Origin: Marinifilum sp. D714
GTDB taxonomy: Bacteria; Bacteroidota; Bacteroidia; Bacteroidales; Marinifilaceae
DNA length: 64,000 nt
Assembly (NCBI RefSeq): GCF_030851345.1
Contig: NZ_JALPNU010000006.1
Span: forward strand, 161,996 to 225,995
Reading direction: 5' to 3'
The notes beneath the pieces are model-generated. The model was not told the origin of the DNA. It searched no databases and was given only the letters and a program-made list of their open reading frames with translations. This document shows positions 7,160 through 20,657 of the stretch, piece after piece; within the stretch, counting starts at the first letter, position 1, and each line of letters opens with the position of its first letter. The position numbers and the translations under genes are program-made.

Positions 7160-9418
7160 ATGAAAAGAACTCCTTACATACTCCTATTTGTTTTAATCCT
7201 TAGCTCATGCAAATTATTTGCCCAAGGAGAGCTTACAGATTACCAGGAAGCTGAAAAATGGCTTTGGAACAACATCGAAAATAAAATTTACAATAGCAAT
7301 ATATATCCCAATTGGATTGGAAAGGGTGATTCCCTTTGGTACAGTACAAAAACTCGAAAAGGTACAGAATACTTTCTTGTTGATATTAAGAACAAGAAAC
7401 AAAAAGAGCTTTTCGATCACCAAAAAATGAGCGAGATCCTTAGCTCATATACTGGTAAAGAATTAAAAAGCTACGGCTTAAAATTAAAAAACATCAAACT
7501 TAAAAATCAAAAAGAGCTAAATTTTAGATTGGATACCTTCTTACTGTCAGTTGATTTAGTATCCTACAATGTTTCGAAAAGAGATAAACCAAAGAAATAC
7601 ACCAGTCAGGAATTGGTATCTCCAAACAAGGAAAAAATAGCCTTTATTAAAGATTACAATCTATTTCTTAAATCTGGCGATGAGAAAAAGCAGTTGACCA
7701 CAGATGGCAATGAAGAATTGAGTTATGGAACCTCAATTTCCTGGTACTTTGTTCGAAATGAGAGTAAGAATCAACAAATGGAATACGAGATTGATGCCTA
7801 TTGGTCTCCTGATTCAAGATACTTGATATGCACAAAGTACAATCGTAAGCATACGCAAAAGCTTTTCATGTACAAGTCTAAACCAAAAGATGGCTTTAGA
7901 GCTGAAGTTTATTCTTATGAAAGGCCTATTGCCGGTGACAAAGACCTTACCAGAGTATCGTATGTAATTTTTGACACGGAAACAGGCAAAACAATTGATT
8001 GCAACCTTCCTGAAAATGCAACTTTTCTGGAGTATGGCTTTCAATGGAAATCGAACACAAAAGCCTATACTTTAAGATACTATCGTGGATATCAAAAAAG
8101 AGAATTGATAGAGATAGATGTGGAAACTGGTAAAAGCAGAACAATTGTTTCAGAAACAGCTGATACCTATGTCGATCCAAACATGCACATCTATAAAGTA
8201 AATAAAGATACGGATGATGTAATTTGGTCTTCAGAGAAAGATGGTTGGCACCATATTTATCAATACGATTATGCAAGTGGTGAGTTAAAAAACCAAATCA
8301 CGAAGGGTGAATTTGTTGTAAGGGAAATCTGCAAAGTAGACTATAAAAAGAAGAAAATCTACTTCAGAGCAAATGGAAATGAAAAAGGAGATCCTTACTA
8401 CACCTACCTCTACTCTATCAATTTTGATGGAAATGGGATGAAGTTGTTATCACCTGAAAATGCCTACCACACTTGTAACATAAGCCCTAATGGCAAATAC
8501 ATATTCGACAATTACTCCCGTGTAGATCTTCCGGATCACTTTGTAATTAGAAGTGCCAAAAATGGCAAAACTTTAATGAGTGTTGCCAAAACAGACATTG
8601 AGGACATTATTAAAATGGGTTGGAAAGCTCCGGAAATGTATACAGTAAAAGGTCGAGACAATGAAACCGATATTTATGGTGTAATTTTTAGACCATTCAA
8701 ATTAGATGCTTCAAAATCTTATCCGGTTATTGATGGCACCTATTCTGGACCACAAACCATTCGTACACCCAAAACTTTCCGTCGCGGATTAATCAACATG
8801 GATGTTCCGATGGCACAAATTGGTTTTGTTGTAGTTACAGTTGATGGATTGGGTTCTGCTTTTAGATCGAAAAAATTTCACGATGTTTCCTATAAAAACC
8901 TGGGTGATATCGGTGCACCAGATCATATCAAAGCAATCAAAGATCTTGCTAAAAAATATCCATACATGGATGTAAATAATGTTGGTATTTACGGACACTC
9001 AGCAGGTGGTTATGATGCTACACATGCACTATTAACTCATCCTGATTTTTACAAAGTTGGAGTATCTTCAGCAGGAAATCACGACCACAGAAGTGCTAAA
9101 GCCTGGTGGCCTGAATTGTACATGGGATTCCCGGCTGAAAAGCACTATGACAAACAATCCAACTTCTTTTTGGCTGATAAACTAGAAGGAAAACTGTTGA
9201 TGGTTCATGGAAATATGGACAATAATGTGAACCCTGCAGCTTCAATTCGCATGGCCGATGAATTTATCAAAGCGAATAAGGATTTTGAATTAATTCTGCT
9301 TCCTGGTAAGGATCATGGTACTTGCTACTATGACAAATATTTTATTCGCAAGCGTTGGGACTTCTTTGTAAATTACCTGATGCACAAACAAGCGCCAAAA
9401 GAATTCAAAATCAACTAA
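7160..9418 (+). CDS. Secreted S9-family serine peptidase (DPP IV-like)
   Basis: A 752-residue exported peptidase. The N-terminus has a hydrophobic signal ending in LSSC (Cys17), which could be a lipobox; cleavage after the following AQ is the alternative. Residues about 100-480 form the DPP IV-type beta-propeller, residues 500-745 the alpha/beta hydrolase domain. The triad is readable: Ser614 (GHSAGG), Asp687 (HGNMDNNVNP) and His719 (GKDHGT). The family cleaves X-Pro or X-Ala dipeptides, but the double-Glu motif of true DPP IV is not recognisable here (YEIDAYWSPD at the expected place), so the exact specificity is open. It follows the reductase gene by one base. Confidence 0.88.
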   Translation: MKRTPYILLFVLILSSCKLFAQGELTDYQEAEKWLWNNIENKIYNSNIYPNWIGKGDSLWYSTKTRKGTEYFLVDIKNKKQKELFDHQKMSEILSSYTGKELKSYGLKLKNIKLKNQKELNFRLDTFLLSVDLVSYNVSKRDKPKKYTSQELVSPNKEKIAFIKDYNLFLKSGDEKKQLTTDGNEELSYGTSISWYFVRNESKNQQMEYEIDAYWSPDSRYLICTKYNRKHTQKLFMYKSKPKDGFRAEVYSYERPIAGDKDLTRVSYVIFDTETGKTIDCNLPENATFLEYGFQWKSNTKAYTLRYYRGYQKRELIEIDVETGKSRTIVSETADTYVDPNMHIYKVNKDTDDVIWSSEKDGWHHIYQYDYASGELKNQITKGEFVVREICKVDYKKKKIYFRANGNEKGDPYYTYLYSINFDGNGMKLLSPENAYHTCNISPNGKYIFDNYSRVDLPDHFVIRSAKNGKTLMSVAKTDIEDIIKMGWKAPEMYTVKGRDNETDIYGVIFRPFKLDASKSYPVIDGTYSGPQTIRTPKTFRRGLINMDVPMAQIGFVVVTVDGLGSAFRSKKFHDVSYKNLGDIGAPDHIKAIKDLAKKYPYMDVNNVGIYGHSAGGYDATHALLTHPDFYKVGVSSAGNHDHRSAKAWWPELYMGFPAEKHYDKQSNFFLADKLEGKLLMVHGNMDNNVNPAASIRMADEFIKANKDFELILLPGKDHGTCYYDKYFIRKRWDFFVNYLMHKQAPKEFKIN

Positions 9419-9428
9419 TCAATTGGCT

Positions 9429-10469
9429 ATGGAAATTACAGATAACTGGACCTGGCAACCACCAAAGGATTGGCTAAAGATCAAAACCATTGATCTTCAT
9501 ACGGGTGGTGAACCTTTAAGAGTATATACCAGTGGGCTTCCTGAAATCAAAGGAAATACCATTCTGGAAAAGAGAAGATACTTTAAAGATCATTTTGATT
9601 ACATCAGAACAGGAACCATGTGGGAACCTCGCGGGCATGCTGATATGTATGGTGCGATTATTACTGAAGCTACTACCAAGGATGGTGATTTTGGAACTTT
9701 CTTTTTACATAACGAAGGCTACAGTACCATGTGTGGTCACGCAATGATTGCCTTGGTAACATTGGTTTTGGATACAGGCATGATTGTTCGCGAAGAGCAA
9801 AATCCAACGATTAAAATTGATGCTCCTCCCGGAAGAATTACCTGTAAAGCATTCAGAAAGAATGGGAAAGTTGAAAAAGTTTCTTTTCAAAATGTTCCTT
9901 CTTTTATGCCTTTAAGTGATCAAATTGTAGATGTTCCGGAAATTGGAAAGGTAAAGTTTGATATTGGTTATGGTGGAGCTTTTTATGCCTATGTACAAGC
10001 CAAAGACTTAGGACTAAAATTAGACGAAACGGATTATAACCGATTAATTGATTATGGCAGAAAAATCAAATATGCTGTAATGAATCAGTTTGAAATCAAG
10101 CATCCGCTAGAAGAGGATTTGAGTTTCTTGTACGGAACAATTTTTATTGGCCAAGCCAAAGATCCCAATCACCATACCAGAAATGTATGCATTTTCGCTG
10201 AAGGTGAAGTGGATCGATCATCAACAGGATCGGGTGTTAGCGGACGAGCTGCCATACATTATGCCAAAGGTGAACTAAAAAAAGATGAAGAAATTATCAT
10301 CGAAAGTATTTTAGGTACTTGCATGAGTGTAAAAGTGGTTGAAAGCTGCGATTATGAAGGAATTGATGCAATCATTCCTGAAGTAAGTGGTACAGCTTCG
10401 ATTACCGGACAAAATGAATTCTATTTCGATCCAAATGATCCATTAAAGGATGGATTTATTTTCAGATAA
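9429..10469 (+). CDS. trans-3-hydroxy-L-proline dehydratase (proline racemase superfamily)
   Basis: A 346-residue cytoplasmic enzyme. The frame is also open from a TTG at 9423, but the ATG at 9429, ten bases after the preceding stop, is the better start. Proline racemases and 4-hydroxyproline epimerases use two cysteines. Here the first is present (Cys102 in STMCGHA) while the second is replaced by Thr266 (DRSSTGSG), the known hallmark of trans-3-hydroxyproline dehydratases (human L3HYPDH type), which convert trans-3-hydroxy-L-proline to delta1-pyrroline-2-carboxylate. The upstream OCD-family gene probably reduces that product to proline. The enzyme sits between two secreted peptidase genes, suggesting that hydroxyproline arrives as collagen-like peptides. 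Confidence 0.87.
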   Translation: MEITDNWTWQPPKDWLKIKTIDLHTGGEPLRVYTSGLPEIKGNTILEKRRYFKDHFDYIRTGTMWEPRGHADMYGAIITEATTKDGDFGTFFLHNEGYSTMCGHAMIALVTLVLDTGMIVREEQNPTIKIDAPPGRITCKAFRKNGKVEKVSFQNVPSFMPLSDQIVDVPEIGKVKFDIGYGGAFYAYVQAKDLGLKLDETDYNRLIDYGRKIKYAVMNQFEIKHPLEEDLSFLYGTIFIGQAKDPNHHTRNVCIFAEGEVDRSSTGSGVSGRAAIHYAKGELKKDEEIIIESILGTCMSVKVVESCDYEGIDAIIPEVSGTASITGQNEFYFDPNDPLKDGFIFR

Positions 10470-10484
10470 AAACAAAACCTAATC

Positions 10485-11777
10485 ATGAACAAACTAAGAA
10501 CTAAAATTTTCTCTCTTCTTTTTGTACTAAGCATTGGACTTGCTGCTTGTACTCAACCTTTAACACTGGAAGAGAAACTAAATCAAATTCCGAATGTAAC
10601 AGTTCAAAAAATTACCGGCGATACAACATATGCCGAATACTATGAATTGTATTTCACTCAAGCTTTAGATCATGAGAATCCTGAAGCAGGAACATTTAAA
10701 CAAAGAGTACTATTAGGACATCATGCCATTGAAAAACCAATGGTTGTTGAGATTCAGGGTTATAATATCTGGACAGAAAAAGCTGGTGAATTGAGCAAAC
10801 TTTTAAATGCCAATCAATTGACCATTGAGCATAGATATTTTAAGAATTCAATGCCTGATAGCCTGGACTGGAAATATTTAAATATCAAACAAGCCGCAGC
10901 AGATCAGCACATAGTAATACAAGCATTAAAGAAAATTTACAAGAACAAATGGATTACTACAGGTATTAGTAAAGGTGGACAAACAACCATTTATCACCGC
11001 TTTTTCTACCCAAATGATGTTGATGTAAGTGTTCCTTATGTAGCTCCTCAAAATTTAGTACGAGAAGACAAGAGAATACACAAACACCTGGCAACAGTTG
11101 GCAGCAAGGAATGCAGAGATAAGATCTATCTGTTCCAATTGGCTTGTTTCAAAAACAAAAAAGAGCTTCTTCCTTTGGCAAAAACTCATGCTGAAGAGAA
11201 AGGATATTCATTTTCTATGGGATTGGAAAAGGCACTTGATCTTTCCATCTTAGAATATTCCTTTGCTTTCTGGCAATGGGGAGGTACGAAGTGTGAAGAT
11301 ATTCCATCTCCTGATGCAAAAGCTCAGGATTTATTTAAGCATTTGATTCGTGTTTCAGGCATGGATTTCTTCGATGAGATCAGCTTGAAACCAAGTTTGG
11401 CTTTCTACCACCAGGCACTTACTGAAATTGGAATGTACAGTTATGAAGTAGCTCCATTTAAGCCATACATTAGCTATGAGAAGGACTTAACTTTCGATCA
11501 TGTGTTTCCCAATGAACCGATCAGAAAATTCAATCCTGAATCGATGATTCAAGTGAACAAATGGTTACAAACTGATGCTGAGAAAATGCTTTTCATTTAT
11601 GGAGAATGGGATACATGGTCGGCTACGGCAGTTGATCTAAAAGACAACACAAAATGTAAAAAGTTTGTAAACCCCGAAGGATCTCATGGAACCCGAATCC
11701 GTAATTTCCCTGCTGAGATGAAAACTGAAATTATCAAAACCCTGGAAGAGTGGTTGGAAATGCCAATCGAGAATTAA
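10485..11777 (+). CDS. Lipoprotein S37 (PS-10) family prolyl/tripeptidyl aminopeptidase
   Basis: A 430-residue secreted serine peptidase. The lipobox LAAC puts the lipidated Cys at residue 22. The family is named after the PS-10 peptidase of Streptomyces lividans and acts on N-terminal tripeptides or proline-containing peptides. The probable triad is Ser162 (GISKGGQT), Asp376 (YGEWDTWSA) and His401 (GSHGTR); the length fits the family. It starts 15 bases after the dehydratase gene and is probably the last gene of that transcript, since a palindromic spacer follows. Together with the S9 peptidase it would shorten proline-rich peptides in the periplasm or at the cell surface. Confidence 0.88.
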   Translation: MNKLRTKIFSLLFVLSIGLAACTQPLTLEEKLNQIPNVTVQKITGDTTYAEYYELYFTQALDHENPEAGTFKQRVLLGHHAIEKPMVVEIQGYNIWTEKAGELSKLLNANQLTIEHRYFKNSMPDSLDWKYLNIKQAAADQHIVIQALKKIYKNKWITTGISKGGQTTIYHRFFYPNDVDVSVPYVAPQNLVREDKRIHKHLATVGSKECRDKIYLFQLACFKNKKELLPLAKTHAEEKGYSFSMGLEKALDLSILEYSFAFWQWGGTKCEDIPSPDAKAQDLFKHLIRVSGMDFFDEISLKPSLAFYHQALTEIGMYSYEVAPFKPYISYEKDLTFDHVFPNEPIRKFNPESMIQVNKWLQTDAEKMLFIYGEWDTWSATAVDLKDNTKCKKFVNPEGSHGTRIRNFPAEMKTEIIKTLEEWLEMPIEN

Positions 11778-11803
11778 TAATGAATAATTAACACCTCACC
11801 CTC

Positions 11804-11830
11804 GGTCCCTCTCCTTGAAGAGAGGGATGA
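11804..11830. repeat. Palindromic spacer hairpin
   Basis: TCCCTCTC (11806-11813) pairs with GAGAGGGA (11820-11827) around a 6-base loop, with outer GG/CC. It is preceded by a pyrimidine-rich CTCACCCTC run. No T-run follows, so it looks more like a small interspersed palindrome than a terminator. Confidence 0.5.
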
Positions 11831-11877
11831 CCTTAAAATTTTGCAATAATTATTGGTTGAGGTAAAAATATAAAATC

Positions 11878-13506
11878 ATGAAAAAACTAGTTTTGCTTAC
11901 AATCTTAGCTTGCCTGACTTTACCAAAGAGTCATGCTTGCACCGATATTGTAGCGGGTAAAAAAGCTACAGTTGATGGTTCTGTAATTACATCTCACACC
12001 TATGGTGGGAATGATACCAGAATTAGAGTGGTTCATGGTCGTAAGTTTCCTGCAGGATCAAAAACTCCTGTTTATTATGGACTACAGGAAATCAACGGCG
12101 GGTTGGAAGAGTATGGTGAAATACTAGGCTACATCCCACAAGTTCAACAGACCCATACTTACTTTCATTCTGCTTACTCTCACATGAATGAGTTTCAGTT
12201 GGCTATTGCCGAAAGCACTTTAAGTCAGAAGAAAGAATTACAAGTTGATAGAGAATCCGGTAAGCAAATCATGACTGTTGAGCAAGCTCAGATTTTTGCA
12301 TTGCAAAGATGTAAAACTGCACGCGAAGCCATCAAACTAATCACTTCACTAATGGAGGAATATGGATTCTTGCCATCATGTGGACCTGAATCAGAAGCAT
12401 TATGCATAGCAGACCCGAATGAAGTTTGGGTTTTGGAAATTGTGGCTGTAGGTAAAGATTGGGAACCAAATTCTGGTAAATCAGGAGCAATTTGGGCTGC
12501 ACAAAGAGTTCCGGATGATCACATTGCCATTGTTCCTAACTGGAGTATCATTAAAGAGATCGATTTAAGCAAACCTGAATGGTTTATGGCTTCAAAGAAT
12601 TACAAGCAAGTTGCTATCGATCATGCTTGGTACAATCCAAAATCGGGCAAACCATTTATTTGGCAAGAGGCATACAGCCCTACCCTTCGTGAATGGTCGA
12701 GCGGAAGATTTTGGTTGTTCTACTCTAAATATGCTCCAAATTATAAAGAATGGCCAAACAGAAAGTTAAGCGATCCTTTTAAAGGGCAAGATGCTTACCA
12801 CCAATATGTAGAAGACATTTCCATGTATCCTTTTTCGGTTAAACCGGAGAAAAAGATTTCTGTTCAGGATATCATGGAATTTCAACGTTCAACTTTTGAG
12901 GGAACCATTTACGATAAAACCTCTGATCCTGATTGGTATGTTCCAAGCAAGGATGGCAAGTTGATTAAAAGTCCATTAACAACACCTTTCCCAACCAAGG
13001 CAATGCGTGAACTTCTGGATATTACCAATCGCAGAAATGTATCGAAAGGAAATTATGGAATGATTTGTCAGTTGAGATCCTGGTTGCCAGATCCAATTGG
13101 TGGAATTTACTGGGTATTCCAGGATAACCAGTACACTTCACCTTATGTGCCAATCTACTGCGGAACACAAGAGATTCACGAATCTTACAAAATTTATGAT
13201 CCAAATCAGTATGATCCAAGATCGGCACGATGGGCAATCGATTTTGTAGACAATCTGCTTTATTTAAGGTGGCAGGATGCGGTTGAAGATCTGTTTACAA
13301 TGAGAGGGCCGTTGCAGGCTGATTTTTTCAATCAGATTGAAGAAAACGACAAACAAGCACAAAAGCTATACGATAAAAGCCCTAAAAAGGCGAAGGAATT
13401 CCTGACTAAAAAGTGTCATGAAAACATGCAGAAGGTGTTGGATGTATACAATCAAATCAGGAATACATTAATTACTAAATACACAAACAACAAACAAGGA
13501 TCGTAA
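11878..13506 (+). CDS. Exported C69-family dipeptidase
   Basis: A 542-residue N-terminal-nucleophile peptidase. The signal peptide (residues 1-20, ending SHA) is followed directly by CTDIVAGKKATVDGS, so signal cleavage would expose Cys21 as the catalytic nucleophile, as expected for family C69 (formerly U34). Further family features are the SCGPESEALCIADPNEVWVLEIV segment region and the CQLRSWLPDPIGGIYW region (read in parts). The family hydrolyses dipeptides. It has its own 100-base upstream spacer, so it may be transcribed separately from the S37 gene, but it fits as the last step of extracellular peptide breakdown. Confidence 0.9.
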   Translation: MKKLVLLTILACLTLPKSHACTDIVAGKKATVDGSVITSHTYGGNDTRIRVVHGRKFPAGSKTPVYYGLQEINGGLEEYGEILGYIPQVQQTHTYFHSAYSHMNEFQLAIAESTLSQKKELQVDRESGKQIMTVEQAQIFALQRCKTAREAIKLITSLMEEYGFLPSCGPESEALCIADPNEVWVLEIVAVGKDWEPNSGKSGAIWAAQRVPDDHIAIVPNWSIIKEIDLSKPEWFMASKNYKQVAIDHAWYNPKSGKPFIWQEAYSPTLREWSSGRFWLFYSKYAPNYKEWPNRKLSDPFKGQDAYHQYVEDISMYPFSVKPEKKISVQDIMEFQRSTFEGTIYDKTSDPDWYVPSKDGKLIKSPLTTPFPTKAMRELLDITNRRNVSKGNYGMICQLRSWLPDPIGGIYWVFQDNQYTSPYVPIYCGTQEIHESYKIYDPNQYDPRSARWAIDFVDNLLYLRWQDAVEDLFTMRGPLQADFFNQIEENDKQAQKLYDKSPKKAKEFLTKKCHENMQKVLDVYNQIRNTLITKYTNNKQGS

Positions 13507-13523
13507 CTGGTCCAAATAGGAAG

Positions 13524-13573
13524 AAAAGAGAAATCCGGCAGGGTTGTGGTGATTGTTTGCCGGACTCTCTTTT
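13524..13573 (+). terminator. Intrinsic terminator after the C69 dipeptidase
   Basis: A two-part stem: TCCGGCA (13534-13540) with TGCCGGA (13558-13564), continued outward by AAAAGAG (13524-13530) with CTCTTTT (13567-13573) across small internal loops. The stem itself ends in the T-run. Confidence 0.75.
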
Positions 13574-13607
13574 CAACCAAAAACACAAACAAGAACATTT
13601 AAACTAA

Positions 13608-16799
<3,192 letters not shown>

Positions 16800-16804
16800 T
16801 TAAC

Positions 16805-19038
<2,234 letters not shown>

Positions 19039-19103
19039 AATTCAACAACAACAAACACCGCTCATTTTTTGAGCACATCTAGTTTTTCATTAGTTAATAG
19101 TTG

Positions 19104-19143
19104 AACACCTTGACTTCCTATGGGAGGTTAAGGTGTTTTTGTA
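19104..19143 (+). terminator. Intrinsic terminator after the GH63-like gene
   Basis: A long stem of about 16 pairs (AACACCTT at 19104-19111 with AAGGTGTT at 19130-19137, plus inner pairs with two G-U) is followed by a T-run. Confidence 0.8.
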
Positions 19144-19224
19144 TTCAACATTTGCATTTTTTATTTATTGCTTTGATTTATGATTATTGCTACTTTCACC
19201 ATATAAAACCTAATAAAAATTTCT

Positions 19225-20058
19225 ATGAAACAAATTGAAACCTGTAAATCATGTAGCAATCGTAAATTTGATTCACAGCAGGGTATTCTATGCTCATTAA
19301 CTGAAGCGAAACCTTCTTTTGAAGACATCTGTCCCGATTTTATTCAAGATGAAAAAATTATAAAAAAGGAAGTTGAAATTAGCAAGTACATTCTTCCTAA
19401 CAAAAAATTGGCGAATGCTGTCATGTGGATCATGTGGCTGGTTCTTTCAACTCAATTACTGGGCATGTTATCGCATTACATGCAGTATAACTTATTAACA
19501 TCAGCTCTAAATGGTGAAACAGTAACAACTCAAATGGCAGAAGATAATGATTTAAGACATACCTTAATCATGGTAATTCATTATTTAGCCTTTATCACAT
19601 CTGCGATACTATTTGCCATTTGGTTTTATAGAGGATATAAGAATTATCATACCAGATTTAAACATCCTTCTTATCAAAAAAGTTGGGCCATTTGGGGATG
19701 GATTGTTCCTATTGCCAGTCTTTTTATTCCCTATAAAATTATGAAGGAGATGTATGAAGATTCTAAAAAGAAACTAATTGAGTTCTCGGAAGATTATTCA
19801 TTTATTAATATGACAAGCTTAATCACGATTTGGTGGACACTTTGGATTCTTGCCAACTTTATCACCAATATCGTATCTAAATTCTTTGATGACGAAGAGA
19901 CTTTACAAGGTTTAATTGATTACTCGATGGCCGAAATGATATTAGGATTCTTCTTTGTTCCTGCAGCAATTGTAACCTTTAAATTAATAAAGGATTACTC
20001 CTATATTGAGGAAAAATTAACAACACTTGAAGCCGAAATTAAATCACATAATTCTTAA
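19225..20058 (+). CDS. DUF4328 membrane protein with N-terminal cysteine motif
   Basis: A 277-residue protein of unknown function. Residues 1-42 carry a four-cysteine module (CKSCSNRKF, then GILCSLT, then ICPDF) that looks like a small metal-binding knuckle and is seen in front of several Bacteroidota membrane proteins. After it come five or six membrane segments, with the DUF4328-type pattern FWYRGYKN-like (FAIWFYRGYKNYHTR), WAIWGWIVPIASLFIPYKIMKEMY and a late WWTLWILANF. A closely spaced downstream gene (8 bases) encodes another small membrane protein. The role is unknown. Confidence 0.75.
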   Translation: MKQIETCKSCSNRKFDSQQGILCSLTEAKPSFEDICPDFIQDEKIIKKEVEISKYILPNKKLANAVMWIMWLVLSTQLLGMLSHYMQYNLLTSALNGETVTTQMAEDNDLRHTLIMVIHYLAFITSAILFAIWFYRGYKNYHTRFKHPSYQKSWAIWGWIVPIASLFIPYKIMKEMYEDSKKKLIEFSEDYSFINMTSLITIWWTLWILANFITNIVSKFFDDEETLQGLIDYSMAEMILGFFFVPAAIVTFKLIKDYSYIEEKLTTLEAEIKSHNS

Positions 20059-20066
20059 AATTCCAA

Positions 20067-20564
20067 ATGAAAAAAATAGAACTAATTGCCATTATTGCTA
20101 CAATTGTTGCATTACTTTTAAAACAATTTGGACTACATTATTCTGGTATAATTCTAACTATAAGTCTCAATTTATTAGCTATTTATTATTTCTTGTATTA
20201 TTTAAGCAGTAATGATCCAATTGCCTATCGAATTAGAAAAGTATTTATAAAGGAAGAGGTTAATAATTCAATTAAAGTTAAAATCTGTGGAATGGGTTTA
20301 CCAATTCTACTGATTTCAATACTTTTTAAATTAATGTATTATCCTTATGCAACAACCTTATTTTACATTGGGTTGTTAGCTTGTTTTCTTAGCTGTTTAC
20401 TATCCTTTATTGAGTATCACAATACAAAGGATATATTCGTTCGACAGATGATGACAAGAATCTTAATTATTGGAGGTATTGGTTTATTCCTATTTTTTAT
20501 TCCAACTGAAATCCCAAATGATCAAGGTAATCTAAAATCAAACAAGATGGAGATAAACAAATAA
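20067..20564 (+). CDS. Small membrane protein of unknown function
   Basis: A 165-residue protein with about five hydrophobic segments (starting KKIELIAIIATIVALLLKQ; later LPILLISILFKLMYYPYA, LFYIGLLACFLSCLL and ILIIGGIGLFLFFIP). No family is recognised. It starts 8 bases after the DUF4328 gene and ends before a bidirectional terminator, so the two are probably co-expressed. Its paired membrane segments and a basic loop (YRIRKVFIKEE) give no clear function. Confidence 0.6.
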   Translation: MKKIELIAIIATIVALLLKQFGLHYSGIILTISLNLLAIYYFLYYLSSNDPIAYRIRKVFIKEEVNNSIKVKICGMGLPILLISILFKLMYYPYATTLFYIGLLACFLSCLLSFIEYHNTKDIFVRQMMTRILIIGGIGLFLFFIPTEIPNDQGNLKSNKMEINK

Positions 20565-20608
20565 GTAATTCCCTCTGTTCCAAGTCTAGTTGGGAAATTG
20601 AAAAAACA

Positions 20609-20636
20609 AAAAGGAGCACCAAACGATGCTCCTTTT
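20609..20636. terminator. Bidirectional terminator between convergent genes
   Basis: AAAAGGAGCA (20609-20618) and TGCTCCTTTT (20627-20636) form a perfect 10-bp stem with A-run and T-run on both sides. It serves the plus-strand membrane genes and the minus-strand flotillin gene. Confidence 0.85.
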
Positions 20637-20657
20637 CACTTCTATCCGATCAACTGT

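Noticed and set aside
9423..9428. TTG start for the hydroxyproline dehydratase
   Set aside because: An ATG six bases downstream fits better and no ribosome binding site favours the TTG.
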